From positions 1 to 64,000 of the forward strand of contig JALEGI010000007.1 in NCBI GenBank assembly GCA_022763045.1: DNA of 64,000 nucleotides. Reading direction: 5' to 3'. The notes below the pieces were generated by a model that searched no databases, was not told the origin of the DNA, and saw only the letters and a program-made list of their open reading frames with translations. Below, one piece after another: positions 27,509-36,719 of this stretch. Every line of letters begins with the position of its first letter. Positions within the stretch are counted from its first letter, which is position 1. A program made the position numbers and the translations under genes. This stretch comes from Simkaniaceae bacterium (GTDB lineage: Bacteria; Chlamydiota; Chlamydiia; Chlamydiales; JACRBE01).

Positions 27509-28120
27509 CTATTTTTGAGCATTTATAAATCTTTCTTCAACATTATTCCAGTTAATAACTGTCCAAATATTTTTTAAATACTCTGGACGGCGATTCTCAT
27601 ATTGAAGGTAATATGCGTGCTCCCACACGTCTATCCCCAATAGAGGAATCAAACCAGTTGTTGATAGTGGATCTTGGTTGCTGCAAGTGCGAATACAAAT
27701 TTGACCACGCTCTTTGTGGTAGCCAAGCCAGCACCAACCCGAACCTTGGATTGGACCCGCTTTTGCGTTAAAATTTTCTTTGAACTCGTCAAAAGAGCCA
27801 AATTTTTTGTTGATAGCATCGCCAATTTGACCTGTTGGAGGGGTGCCTCCACCCTCAGATTGAGGAGCTAAATTTGTCCAAAAAATGCTGTGGTTCACAT
27901 GTCCACCACCATTGAACTTAATCGCAGATTGCAGCGCAATCATTTTTGCAACATCGCCTTTTGCCTCAGCATCAGCGTGCTTCTCCAACGCATCGTTAAG
28001 ATTTTTCACATATGCTGCGTGGTGTTTTTGGTGGTGTAGCTCCATAATTTTTCCAGAAATTGCCGGCTCTAGAGCGCCAAAATCGTAAGGAAGTGAAGGA
28101 AGATCGTGTTGTTGATACAT
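27509..28120 (-). CDS. sodA: Superoxide dismutase, Mn/Fe family
   Basis: The enzyme converts superoxide to hydrogen peroxide and oxygen. The 203-residue protein has all four metal ligands: His29 (ELHHQKHH), His77 ([11 protein letters not shown]), Asp164 and His168 ([11 protein letters not shown]). The GGGHVNHS stretch and the C-terminal glutamine in SNQDPL favour manganese over iron, though cambialistic use cannot be excluded. There is no signal peptide, so it is cytosolic. It is between accD and hemD. Confidence 0.96.
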   Translation of the reverse strand: MYQQHDLPSLPYDFGALEPAISGKIMELHHQKHHAAYVKNLNDALEKHADAEAKGDVAKMIALQSAIKFNGGGHVNHSIFWTNLAPQSEGGGTPPTGQIGDAINKKFGSFDEFKENFNAKAGPIQGSGWCWLGYHKERGQICIRTCSNQDPLSTTGLIPLLGIDVWEHAYYLQYENRRPEYLKNIWTVINWNNVEERFINAQK

Positions 28121-28124
28121 GAGA

Positions 28125-28769
28125 TTACCTCGAGTTTTTGCTTAAGAGTTTGTCATGAAGCGCATTTTGTGTCACGGGTCCAATTGAAATTGGACGCACT
28201 TTTTTTGGCAGATGGCGCCAAAGGCGCAAAAAGGCATCGACTGTCGAGGGACTTGTGAAAATGACCTCATCGAAATTGCGCAAATCGGGAATCTCTTTGG
28301 GTCTGCGTGTAACAGTATCGTAGAGGATGCACACCTGGTGGCGCACTCCCCGCTCAACCAAAAAGTGGGTGAGGAGTGGACGGGCAATTGCCGATCGAGG
28401 AAGCAAAATATTAGCGCCTGTAAGATCAACGCTTTCGAGCAACTCAATCATCCCCTCTTGCGATTCATACTCGGCGATTTTGTCGACCTTGAGCCCCTGC
28501 TCTTGCATACATTTTGCTGTGCCAGCTCCAATAGCGAGCAGCTTTTTTCCATCGAGCGAGCTTGGCCGCAGCTCCTCAAAATGTTTGCAGAAGAGATTCA
28601 CTGCAGTTTTGCTTGTAAAAATGATGTGTGTGAAATCGCTGAGATGGGAAAAAGTTGCGCGTATTTCGCTCGAGCATCTCGGAACGATTTCGATAATAGG
28701 CAGATGAGTCAAACGGCTATCGGTTTGATAGTTCGTGGGATCGAGTCCCAGATAAAGAGCCTCTTTCAT
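28125..28769 (-). CDS. hemD: Uroporphyrinogen-III synthase
   Basis: HemD cyclises hydroxymethylbilane with inversion of ring D. Sequence conservation in this family is poor, but [35 protein letters not shown] and [19 protein letters not shown] are characteristic. The 214-residue length is slightly short. Its start lies 53 bp inside the end of hemC, the enzyme of the preceding step, so both are expressed together. Confidence 0.9.
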   Translation of the reverse strand: MKEALYLGLDPTNYQTDSRLTHLPIIEIVPRCSSEIRATFSHLSDFTHIIFTSKTAVNLFCKHFEELRPSSLDGKKLLAIGAGTAKCMQEQGLKVDKIAEYESQEGMIELLESVDLTGANILLPRSAIARPLLTHFLVERGVRHQVCILYDTVTRRPKEIPDLRNFDEVIFTSPSTVDAFLRLWRHLPKKVRPISIGPVTQNALHDKLLSKNSR

Positions 28770-29409
28770 GTTCTCCTCGTGTGTCGATTTTTGCGAAGAT
28801 TTCAGCCATTTTTTTATTTCCTACAACGGCGAGTTGTCCCTGGAGTGGAGTGACTTCCCCAGGAAGCGTGATGCGATTGAGTTGCACTAGCCCTAGCCGA
28901 ACGATGGCAGCCTCTGCCATCACTAGGGCATCAAATTTTTTCTGTTTTAGCTGTTCAAGACGTGAGAGCACAGTTCCTCTGACATCAACGAAAGTGAAGT
29001 CATCTCTCAAACGCTTCACATTTTCCTCTCGCAATACAGATGAAGTTGCAACGCGCGCACCCTTCGGAAGAGAGTCGATTGTCTCCCCTGGCGCCATAAC
29101 AAGCGAGTCGCTACGATCAACACCTTTGGTGATTGCTAAGATATCGAGTTCGTAATTTTCTGGGAGGTCTTTTGCCGAGTGAATTGCTACATCAATGCGC
29201 CCTTGCAATACCATTTCATCGAGATCGCGCGTGAAAAAATCGGTCTTCCCCAAGGAGCGTAGAGAGGTTTTTAAATCTAGATCTCCATGCGTCAGCACAG
29301 AGAGCGTATCAAACTCGATATCAGGATAGAATTTCAGAATTTCAGCGTGGACCTCTTCCACTTGAATCAACGATAGGTGCGAGCTTCTCGCTCCGACTTT
29401 TATTTTCAT
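28717..29409 (-). CDS. hemC: Hydroxymethylbilane synthase, short form without cysteine
   Basis: HemC polymerises four porphobilinogens. Domains 1 and 2 are clear: VGARSSHLSLIQ, the catalytic DVAIHSAKDLP with Asp81, SSVLREENVKRL and VDVRGTVLSRLEQL. The protein is 230 residues against about 310 usually and lacks most of domain 3. It contains no cysteine at all, although a domain-3 cysteine normally carries the dipyrromethane primer. C. trachomatis HemC is recalled to be similarly short. Either the primer is held differently or activity is altered. The gene overlaps radA by 4 bp (ATGA) and hemD by 53 bp. Confidence 0.92.
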   Translation of the reverse strand: MKIKVGARSSHLSLIQVEEVHAEILKFYPDIEFDTLSVLTHGDLDLKTSLRSLGKTDFFTRDLDEMVLQGRIDVAIHSAKDLPENYELDILAITKGVDRSDSLVMAPGETIDSLPKGARVATSSVLREENVKRLRDDFTFVDVRGTVLSRLEQLKQKKFDALVMAEAAIVRLGLVQLNRITLPGEVTPLQGQLAVVGNKKMAEIFAKIDTRGEHERGSLSGTRSHELSNR

Positions 29410-30779
29410 CGCATAACACTTTTAATTGCCTCTTCTACAAGCTCAACCCCGAGAATTTCGATGGAATTTGTCAGGGATTTTGAGAGTCCTTTGAGGTTGC
29501 GTTTCGGAATAATCATTTTCGTAAAGCCCATGTGGATTGCCTCTTTGATGCGCGCTTCAATGCGAGAGACGCGGCGCACTTCACCACCAAGGCCGACCTC
29601 GCCTACCAAAGCGAGCTCTGGAGGCAGCGCATGGTTGCAAAAGGAGGAGGCGATCGCCATTGTGATGCCCAAATCAATTGCTGGCTCGACAATTTTGATG
29701 CCACCGGCAACTGAGACAAAAACATCTAGTGAGTGAAAGTGGTAGTCCATCTTTTTTTCTAAAACCGCAAGAAGTAGTGCGAGGCGGTTCGAGTCAAGCC
29801 CTGTTGAACGGCGCGAGGCGCTAGAAAAGGCGCATTGCGCGACAAGCGCTTGCACCTCAACCATAATTGCGCGCGAGCCTTCAATGGTTGGGATAATTAC
29901 AGAGCCTGGAAGATTCTTCGAACGCTCTTCGAGAAAAATTTCTGAGGGGTTTTGTACCTCGGAGAGACCCATTTCACCCATCTGAAATAGGGTCACTTCA
30001 TCGGTGGGACCAAAGCGATTTTTCTTCGCACGCAGCATCCTGTAGCCGTGCTGCTGATTGCCATCAAATTCCAAAACCGTATCAACGATGTGCTCAAGCA
30101 CGCGTGGCCCGGCAAGTTCGCCCGACTTGGTCACGTGGCCAATGATAAAAGTGGTGATTCCCATCCCCTTGGCAATGTGCATACACTCCATCGCAATCTC
30201 TTTTACCTGAGTGACAGACCCAGGCAGAGAGGCGAGCTCATTTTTATAGACGATTTGAATAGAATCGAGGATCAAAATATCGGGTTCAATCTGCTCGATT
30301 TGCTGCCGAATATTGGAAAAAATTGTCTCGTTGAGCAAAAAAATATCGGGAGAGGTAACTCCTAAGCGTTGCGCTCGCATCGAAGTTTGAGCTGCCGACT
30401 CTTCGCCGCAGACATACAAGACGCGCTTGCCCTTGTCTGTGAAAGAGCGTGCGAGCTGCAGCATCAAAGTCGATTTTCCAATCCCAGGATCTCCTCCGAC
30501 AAGAGAGAGAGACCCCGCGGCCACGCCACCCCCTAAGATACGATCAAACTCGTTAAATCCCGTCTCAACTCGCGCATACTCTTCGGTTTTTACTTCATTG
30601 AGTCGGACAGGTCTTGCCGCTTCAACACTGCGCTTTGCTTCAAAGCGTCCAACATTGGGGTCGAGCTTGAGCTCTTCAACGAATGTATCCCAGTTATTGC
30701 ACGCCGCGCAACTACCGGTCCATTTCTTCTGGCGGGTACCACACTCTTTGCAGACCCACTCTACTTTCTGTTTACTCAT
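29406..30779 (-). CDS. radA: DNA repair protein RadA (Sms)
   Basis: RadA is a RecA-like ATPase that drives branch migration during recombination. The 457-residue protein has the N-terminal C4 zinc finger (Cys10, Cys13, Cys24, Cys27), Walker A GGDPGIGKST at 95-104, and the RadA-specific KNRFG motif at 253-257. A Lon-like C-terminal domain follows. It lies in the conserved rnc-radA-hemC order. Its start overlaps the end of rnc by 8 bp. Confidence 0.97.
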   Translation of the reverse strand: MSKQKVEWVCKECGTRQKKWTGSCAACNNWDTFVEELKLDPNVGRFEAKRSVEAARPVRLNEVKTEEYARVETGFNEFDRILGGGVAAGSLSLVGGDPGIGKSTLMLQLARSFTDKGKRVLYVCGEESAAQTSMRAQRLGVTSPDIFLLNETIFSNIRQQIEQIEPDILILDSIQIVYKNELASLPGSVTQVKEIAMECMHIAKGMGITTFIIGHVTKSGELAGPRVLEHIVDTVLEFDGNQQHGYRMLRAKKNRFGPTDEVTLFQMGEMGLSEVQNPSEIFLEERSKNLPGSVIIPTIEGSRAIMVEVQALVAQCAFSSASRRSTGLDSNRLALLLAVLEKKMDYHFHSLDVFVSVAGGIKIVEPAIDLGITMAIASSFCNHALPPELALVGEVGLGGEVRRVSRIEARIKEAIHMGFTKMIIPKRNLKGLSKSLTNSIEILGVELVEEAIKSVMR

Positions 30780-31476
30780 ATAGGATTACAGCACATTTTG
30801 CCGCTTCTTGTTCAGCCTGTTTTTTCGAATTTCCAGTTCCAGTTCCAACGAGCTTCTCTTGGATATAGGCTCCAATAACGAATAGCTTCGAGTGGTCGGG
30901 TCCCGTTTCTTTTATCAATTCATAACTAGGCTGACATCGATAGTGCTTTTGTGTCAAATCTTGAAGCTCCGCTTTCCAATTTCTTGGTGGCTCTTTGATT
31001 CGATCTAAGACGGTATCGATAAAGTGCTGCAGAAAGAATTTTTCTGCTGAGACAAATCCCCCATCAAGAAAAATTGCCCCAATGATTGCCTCAAAAAAAT
31101 CGGCAAGAAGTGTTTCACGGCCGCGCCCCTCGTTTTGCCTCTCCCCTTTTCCAAGAAGCAAATAGTCATCGATACCAAGGTGCAAGACGTACTCTCGGCA
31201 CGCTTTTGCATCGACTAAGGAGGATTTCAGAGAAGAGAGCCGCCCCTCACGGTCTGTCATATTTTGGTGGAGAAAATGGCTAACAATCATCCCAAGAACA
31301 GCATCGCCGAGAAACTCAAGTCTCTCATTGTTGTTCTCTAGATCTGAGCGATTTTCATTAGAAAACGAGCAGTGAGAACACGCCTCTAAAAGGAGGTTGC
31401 GATCTTCAAACTTGTAATCTAATACGGCCTCTAATGCATCTAGCCGCTCAACCAAATCTGAAATTGATTTTAACAT
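30772..31476 (-). CDS. rnc: Ribonuclease III
   Basis: RNase III cuts double-stranded RNA in rRNA processing and regulation. The signature NNERLEFLGDAVLG is near residue 50-63, the second acidic site is LLADFFEAIIGAIFLDGG, and a double-stranded RNA-binding domain fills the last 70 residues. The frame is open to 31515, but those 13 residues are low-complexity (NKSSTTT). The ATG at 31476 gives the usual 234-residue length, so it is preferred. It is divergent from dapL and overlaps radA by 8 bp. Confidence 0.94.
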   Translation of the reverse strand: MLKSISDLVERLDALEAVLDYKFEDRNLLLEACSHCSFSNENRSDLENNNERLEFLGDAVLGMIVSHFLHQNMTDREGRLSSLKSSLVDAKACREYVLHLGIDDYLLLGKGERQNEGRGRETLLADFFEAIIGAIFLDGGFVSAEKFFLQHFIDTVLDRIKEPPRNWKAELQDLTQKHYRCQPSYELIKETGPDHSKLFVIGAYIQEKLVGTGTGNSKKQAEQEAAKCAVILYE

Positions 31477-31551
31477 GATTCCACAGGTGGTTGTTGAAGA
31501 TTTATTATGTCTCAAGTAGACTTTTTTGTCATTTCAAATAAAGGAGCCAAC

Positions 31552-32580
31552 GTGGAATTAATCGCCTCTTCATTTGCGCAAACATCTGAGCCTTATGTAT
31601 TTGCAAAAATTAAAAATAGTTCTAACATGTTTGCTATTGATTTAGGCATTGGGGACATTTCCGAGCCGCTCCACCCAGACATTCAGGAAGCATTCAAAGA
31701 GGCAATTCAAGAGATGTCTATGCGCTCAATTGGCTATGGTCCCGAGGTAGGGCACCTCTTTTTGCGCCAAGCGATTGCCGAAAAGGAAAGGGTCTCACCA
31801 GATGAGGTCTTTATCACAGATGGCATCTGCCCCTCTCTCAGTCTTTTTTTGAATCTACTCAAACCGACATGCCGCGTCGCCATTCCGAGCCCCGCCTATC
31901 CTCAATATCGCTCTGCGCTCACGATGCGTGGAATGACCCAACTCGTTGAAATCGGCGATCCATGTGATGTGATGATCCTCAACTCCCCCAACAACCCAAC
32001 AGGAGAGGCGATGAGCCGCGATGAACTCGGTGAGCTCGTCGATAAAGCGCGCTCATGGAAGGCGTTGATCCTCTTTGATGCCGCCTATGAAGCCTTCATT
32101 TCATCTGATGAAATCCCCCATTCAATATTTGAAATTGAGGGGGCGCGCGAATGCGCCATCCAATTCTCTAGCTTTTCTAAATCGTCTGGCTTTACAGGAT
32201 TGCGCTGTGGGTATACAATTGTACCGAAAAATTTGGCTGTGCATCCAATTTGGAAGCACTACCTCGAGACAAACACCAACGGCGTTGCCTATCCTCAGCA
32301 GAGAGCAGCGCTCAAGGCACTTGAGATTGGCCCCCGAATTGAGGGGTATCGCGAGGGGGCGCGCATCTTGAAAGAGGGCCTGCTTGAGCTTGGCCAAAAG
32401 GTCCAAGGGGGCGAGCATTGCCCCTACATTTGGTGGGAAAATGACGATTTTGACAGGCTCGCGCAGCTTGGCATTCTCGCCATTTCCGGAGAGGTTTTTG
32501 GAGCAAAGGGCTTTGTCCGCTTGAGTGGATTTGCCAGCCATGACAATTGCAAAGAGGCGATAAGGAGATTAAATGGGTAG
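31552..32580 (+). CDS. dapL: LL-diaminopimelate aminotransferase-like enzyme
   Basis: DapL makes LL-diaminopimelate directly from tetrahydrodipicolinate for peptidoglycan and lysine synthesis, the route used by chlamydiae. Recognisable parts are DLGIGDISEPLHP, the GYGPEVGHLFLRQAI segment, NSPNNPTGEAM, and the PLP lysine in SFSKSSGFTGLRCGY. I choose the GTG at 31552 (342 residues) because AAAGGAG lies 5 nt before it. An ATG at 31507 is in frame but has only a weak site. The protein is shorter than typical DapL (about 400), so a related aminotransferase specificity is possible. The next gene overlaps by 8 bp. Confidence 0.85.
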   Translation: MELIASSFAQTSEPYVFAKIKNSSNMFAIDLGIGDISEPLHPDIQEAFKEAIQEMSMRSIGYGPEVGHLFLRQAIAEKERVSPDEVFITDGICPSLSLFLNLLKPTCRVAIPSPAYPQYRSALTMRGMTQLVEIGDPCDVMILNSPNNPTGEAMSRDELGELVDKARSWKALILFDAAYEAFISSDEIPHSIFEIEGARECAIQFSSFSKSSGFTGLRCGYTIVPKNLAVHPIWKHYLETNTNGVAYPQQRAALKALEIGPRIEGYREGARILKEGLLELGQKVQGGEHCPYIWWENDDFDRLAQLGILAISGEVFGAKGFVRLSGFASHDNCKEAIRRLNG

Positions 32581-33112
32581 ACAATTTGTCCTTTCACAGA
32601 AGGAAGTGGCGGAAATGCGACGCGAGGGATTTGTGAGCCTAGGACCGCTCTTTACATCTGAGCAAATTGAGCTCATTACAAGCATTCGCAGCTCCAAGGG
32701 ACGCGACCTCTACCGCCAGAGCGAGGCGCTCAAAAAGTTCGAAACTGGCCGCCTATTTTCGGCAATTGCCAAGGGCATTGTTTCAAGAGGGCAAGTACGC
32801 CTTGCAATGGACCAAAAACTTCCCGAAAACTACAGCTCACCCGGTTCAGTCGACTACTCATTTTGCTTTCACGGCATCGCTTTTGCTCTCACAATCAGCC
32901 TTTGCACACCCGATTTGGGAGAGGTTGTTCTCTACGCTCCCGATGCACCGATTCAACCCGACGAACGCTCCCGATTATTGATTCTCTATAGCTTTGAAAA
33001 TGCGCAATACAAACACAACGAAAATGACCCCAACACCCACGAGCTGAAAAACTCAGGATATGTCTTTGGCGACCACCTCAAGCAGGCGTTTCATCCCTTG
33101 ATCGTTTTGTAG
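32573..33112 (+). CDS. Conserved chlamydial hypothetical protein downstream of dapL
   Basis: The 179-residue protein has no signal peptide or membrane segment. EMRREGFVSLGPLFTSEQIELI at the N-terminus is reminiscent of the first strand and helix of phytanoyl-CoA dioxygenase-like proteins. The metal-binding HxD...H set is not evident, so that is only a hint. It overlaps dapL by 8 bp. As recalled, Chlamydia also has a hypothetical gene right after its dapL-type aminotransferase gene, which supports a conserved operon. Function unknown. Confidence 0.75.
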   Translation: MGRQFVLSQKEVAEMRREGFVSLGPLFTSEQIELITSIRSSKGRDLYRQSEALKKFETGRLFSAIAKGIVSRGQVRLAMDQKLPENYSSPGSVDYSFCFHGIAFALTISLCTPDLGEVVLYAPDAPIQPDERSRLLILYSFENAQYKHNENDPNTHELKNSGYVFGDHLKQAFHPLIVL

Positions 33113-33133
33113 CGGACTGCTAGCATAACTAAA

Positions 33134-34192
33134 ATGCAGTTTCACACCCCATTCACGCAGCGCTACGACGTGCCCATCCCCATTATTCAAGCCCCAATGG
33201 CAGGTGGAATCACAACCCCAAAACTCGTTGGGACCGTTTCCAAGCTCGGCGCACTCGGCTCAATTGGCGGCGGATACCTCCCCCCGCGACAGTTAAAAAA
33301 GGTCATTCGCAAATCGCGCCGCCGCGCTCGAAAAAAACCCTTTCAGGTCAATCTCTTTATTCCAGAGTATCCGCAAGTCTCACTCGAACGTATGCAACAC
33401 GTCCACCACATCTTGCACCCCTTTCGCGAAGAGCTTGGCCTCTCTGAGGGCGATCTGCCAACAGAGTTTGCCCCAAATTTCGAAGAGCAAATGGAGGTTG
33501 TGCTAAAAGAGAAGGTGCCTTTTTTTAGCTTCACCTTTGGCGCCCTACATCCCGAGTGGGTGCACCTGCTACACGAGGCTGGTACTGTGATCACCGGCAC
33601 TGCCACCACAGTCAAAGAGGCAAAGTGCCTTTCAGAACTTGGTGTCGATATGATCTGCCTGCAGGGTAAAGAAGCAGGCGGCCATCGCGCCACCTTTCTC
33701 AACAGACCTGAGGATGGCCTGCTCCCTTTGGAGGAGCTACTTGCATCGACACTTGGCAATGTTGAGCAGCCACTTATCGCAGCCGGTGGCATCATGAATG
33801 GCACCGATGTACTTTACTACCTGCGACAAGGCGCCTGCGCGGCGCAAATGGGAACAGCTTTTCTCACAACAACCGAATCAGGAGCCAAATACAAGCGCAA
33901 CCTTCTAACCGAAAAGCAAACCACACTTACTCGCGCCTTTTCGGGTCGCCTAGGCCGCGCCCTTGTCAACGCCTTCACCCGTTGGGGTGAAGAGCACCCC
34001 TTTGAGATTATCGACTATCCTATTCAAAATGCCCTCACACAAACCATTCGCAAAGCAGCTGGAAAGCAATATAGAAGCGAATTCCTTTCCATGTGGGCGG
34101 GGGAAAAGGTTGAGGCGTGTCGCGATATTACCGCTCGCGAACTTCTCGAATCAATTTTACAAGACATCTATGATCTCGTGAAGGAGCCCTAA
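33134..34192 (+). CDS. Nitronate monooxygenase family flavoprotein
   Basis: These FMN-dependent TIM-barrel enzymes oxidise alkyl nitronates; related members are enoyl-ACP reductases (FabK type). The 352-residue protein shows PIIQAPMAGGITTPKLVGTV at the start, GVDMICLQGKEAGGHRATF in the middle (the conserved glutamine, glycine and histidine), and PLIAAGGIMNG near the phosphate-binding loop. The lack of other fab genes around it favours the nitronate monooxygenase label, but the substrate is uncertain. It is 21 bp after the upstream gene and probably co-transcribed. Confidence 0.9.
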   Translation: MQFHTPFTQRYDVPIPIIQAPMAGGITTPKLVGTVSKLGALGSIGGGYLPPRQLKKVIRKSRRRARKKPFQVNLFIPEYPQVSLERMQHVHHILHPFREELGLSEGDLPTEFAPNFEEQMEVVLKEKVPFFSFTFGALHPEWVHLLHEAGTVITGTATTVKEAKCLSELGVDMICLQGKEAGGHRATFLNRPEDGLLPLEELLASTLGNVEQPLIAAGGIMNGTDVLYYLRQGACAAQMGTAFLTTTESGAKYKRNLLTEKQTTLTRAFSGRLGRALVNAFTRWGEEHPFEIIDYPIQNALTQTIRKAAGKQYRSEFLSMWAGEKVEACRDITARELLESILQDIYDLVKEP

Positions 34193-34224
34193 TGTTCCTG
34201 GCTTTACAGAGAGAGAAAGTTAGC

Positions 34225-34243
34225 TTGTAAAGCGGCTTTACAG
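34225..34243. repeat. TTGTAAAGC-type palindrome
   Basis: TGTAAAGC-G-GCTTTACA is a 17-nt palindrome around one central base (34226-34242). It lies in the 134-bp gap between the nitronate monooxygenase-like gene and the BioF-like gene. A half-site (GGCTTTACAG) is 20 bp upstream. It could act as a terminator-like hairpin, but no U-tract follows. Confidence 0.5.
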
Positions 34244-34326
34244 ACATTTAAGAAATTGTTAAGAGAAAAATGCTTGTAAAAAAAAGGCTTAACGAAGAAA
34301 ATGCTGCGATATTTTAAAGATACGCA

Positions 34327-35496
34327 ATGAATAAGCTCAATTTCTACAAGCAAGCACTCGATCGCAAGTTGGAACAAGATCGCTTTCGCCAGCTGCGCTT
34401 TGTCGACCCTAGCAATTCCGATGGCCTCTTAAACTTTATCACAAGCGATCCCTTGAGCCTTGCAGGCCACCCTCATGTGAAAAAGAGCACGATCAAGTAT
34501 GTTCTGAAGTGGGGCAGCGGCTCTAGTGGCGCGCGGGTCATCACTGAGCATATTAATTGTCACCACGAGGTGGAGGCAAAGTTTGCCAAGCTCTCGGGAT
34601 ATCAGAGTTGTCTTCTTTTTAACTCGGGCGCGCAGGTCCATGCGCTATTGATTCCCCTTCTCGTTGACCAAAAGAGCCTGATTTTTCTCGACCGCGGCTG
34701 CCATCCAGCCCTTTCCAAAGGCGCCTACGCCTCAAAGGCGACTGTCATTCGCTACGATCACAACGATTTCACCCACTTGGGCGAGCTTTTAAAAGAGCAC
34801 GCTGAATGCAAGGTGTCGACAAAGCTCATCATCTCCGAGAGCGTCTTTTTCAATGAGGGCGATCTTTCCTATGTTAAGCCCCTCTCAGATTTGGCAAAAA
34901 AACATCAGGCACTTCTTTACATGGACGACACCTACGGCTTCGGTGTCATGGGTGAAAATGGGATGGGCCTCACCTCTCACAAACACGGCATTGATATTGT
35001 TGTCGGCAGCTTTGGGAAAATGCTGAGCACCTTCGGCTCATATGTTCTCTCCTCAAAGTTAATGAAGGAGTATCTGCTCAACTTCAGCCCCGAGCTCTCA
35101 GGCTCAATCCCAATCCCCCCTGCGATTTTGGGGGCCATTGATGCAATGCTCGACCTCATTCCCGATATGCATGCAGAGCGCGCACACCTCAAGCAACTCA
35201 GCCAATATTTTCGCCGCAGCCTTTTTGACCAGGGGTTTGACATTGGGCGCAGCGCCTCGCACATTGCCCTCTTGCACTTCAAGGCACAAGAGGAGGCGCT
35301 CGATCTTTACAACACACTCTCGAAACATAAGATTCAGGTGACTCTACTGCGTCCACCTGCAACGCCGGCGAATACGGCTAAAGTGAAGTTTATCCTGACA
35401 GCGCGCCACACCAAACAAGACCTCTTTACGCTTCTTGAAATCCTCTCGAAGTGGAAGCGCCCCCTACTTGTCGAGGCGCTCGTCGATAGCAAATAA
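34327..35496 (+). CDS. BioF/serine palmitoyltransferase-family PLP enzyme
   Basis: Alpha-oxoamine synthases join an acyl thioester to an amino acid with loss of CO2. The 389-residue protein has the fold signatures GSGSSGARVITEHINCHHEVE, YMDDTYGFGVMGENGMG and the PLP lysine in GSFGKMLSTFGSYV. 8-Amino-7-oxononanoate synthase is the commonest identity, but no other biotin genes are nearby, and sphingoid- or other amine-forming relatives are equally consistent. It stands in its own transcription unit after the TTGTAAAGC palindrome, followed at 27 bp by an MFS gene. Confidence 0.85.
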   Translation: MNKLNFYKQALDRKLEQDRFRQLRFVDPSNSDGLLNFITSDPLSLAGHPHVKKSTIKYVLKWGSGSSGARVITEHINCHHEVEAKFAKLSGYQSCLLFNSGAQVHALLIPLLVDQKSLIFLDRGCHPALSKGAYASKATVIRYDHNDFTHLGELLKEHAECKVSTKLIISESVFFNEGDLSYVKPLSDLAKKHQALLYMDDTYGFGVMGENGMGLTSHKHGIDIVVGSFGKMLSTFGSYVLSSKLMKEYLLNFSPELSGSIPIPPAILGAIDAMLDLIPDMHAERAHLKQLSQYFRRSLFDQGFDIGRSASHIALLHFKAQEEALDLYNTLSKHKIQVTLLRPPATPANTAKVKFILTARHTKQDLFTLLEILSKWKRPLLVEALVDSK

Positions 35497-35522
35497 TTCC
35501 CGTTTCGCTTAAGTTGCGAAAT

Positions 35523-36719
35523 ATGAAGAGAATTTTTCCACTCTACCTCATCACATTTATCGCTTTTTGCGGCTTTGCCATGATCATCCCGATATTTTCT
35601 ACCCTGATTATCGACGGCAACTCGGCTCTTTTTCCCAAGCACCTCGATCTTGGCCAGCGCACCTTTCTCTTTGGGCTCCTAATGATGACCTATCCCCTCG
35701 GTCAATTTTTTGGCTCCCCCATCTTGGGAGCGCTGAGCGATCGCTATGGCAGAAAGCCAATCCTGCTCTACTCACTTACGATCACTATGCTCTGCTATTT
35801 TGTCATCGGCCTATGCATTGAGCTCACCAATCCACGCCTTCTCTTCTTGATACTCTTTATTGCTGGATTTTTTGAGGGGAATATAGCCATTGCACAGAGC
35901 AGTATTTCAGATATCTCACCAGCAGAGCTAAAACCCGCACGCTTTGGCTACACCTTCTCTGTCGCCTCAATCTCATTTATTGTCGGCCCCTTCTATGGAG
36001 GGCGGGTAGCAGAGCTTATTTCAATTCCAGCGCCCTTTTACATCGTTGGACTTTTGCTCTTTCTTCTACTGATTTATCTCTTTTTTGGATTTGAGGAGAC
36101 CCACCCTCCAGAAAATCGCAAACAGGTGCACTTTCTCCAAGCGCTGACAAACATTCGTCATGTCTTTTCCGATCGCAAGCTGCGCCGCTCGTATATCATC
36201 AGCTTTTTTGCCGCCATGGTCTTTTTCGGCTTTCTTCGCACCTACCCCTCCTACCTCGTTGCCCATTTCAACCTCGACATCAGCGAAGTCTCTGACATGA
36301 TGGCCTACTCAAATATTCCGATGGTCTTGACGATGCTCTTTTTGCTAAAGCCCCTCATCCGTCGCTACTCAATTAAAATGGTGGGAGCAATTGCCGCGCT
36401 TCTCCTTGCCCCTTCGATTCTCATCTTCCTCTACTTTCACTCATTTGATGCGATGTTTGTGACGATCATCCCGCTCATGTTTTTCCTAGCATTTAGCGGA
36501 CCTGTAACAACAGCTTTGGTCTCAGAGCGCGCGGGAGAGCACCAGGGCCGCGCGATTGGAAACTACGTCTCTCTCATGGTTTTGGGCCAGGCACTCGCCT
36601 CGCTCATCCTCAACGCCCTGGCGGGCATCTCCTTTTACGTGCCCTTCCTGATTGTCGTTGCATTCACACTGCTTAATGCTCTGCTTATCTACCTACTGCC
36701 TGCTCCTGCAGAGGGCTGA
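35523..36719 (+). CDS. MFS transporter, first of two paralogues
   Basis: This 12-helix carrier of 398 residues belongs to the drug/metabolite branch, with GALSDRYGRKPILL as the helix 2-3 signature and EGNIAIAQSSISDISPAE in helix 5. It is clearly homologous along its length to the gene at 38529 (shared opening MKRIFPLY and FQALTNIRHVF). That homology fixes the ATG at 35523 as the start, rather than a TTG three codons upstream. Its 3' end overlaps the convergent IQ-motif gene by 31 bp. The substrate is unknown. Confidence 0.9.
   Translation: MKRIFPLYLITFIAFCGFAMIIPIFSTLIIDGNSALFPKHLDLGQRTFLFGLLMMTYPLGQFFGSPILGALSDRYGRKPILLYSLTITMLCYFVIGLCIELTNPRLLFLILFIAGFFEGNIAIAQSSISDISPAELKPARFGYTFSVASISFIVGPFYGGRVAELISIPAPFYIVGLLLFLLLIYLFFGFEETHPPENRKQVHFLQALTNIRHVFSDRKLRRSYIISFFAAMVFFGFLRTYPSYLVAHFNLDISEVSDMMAYSNIPMVLTMLFLLKPLIRRYSIKMVGAIAALLLAPSILIFLYFHSFDAMFVTIIPLMFFLAFSGPVTTALVSERAGEHQGRAIGNYVSLMVLGQALASLILNALAGISFYVPFLIVVAFTLLNALLIYLLPAPAEG

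Noticed and set aside
28212-28853. Plus-strand open frame of 213 codons
   Set aside because: It is antisense to hemD and hemC, which have clear family motifs. The frame reflects codon bias of those genes.
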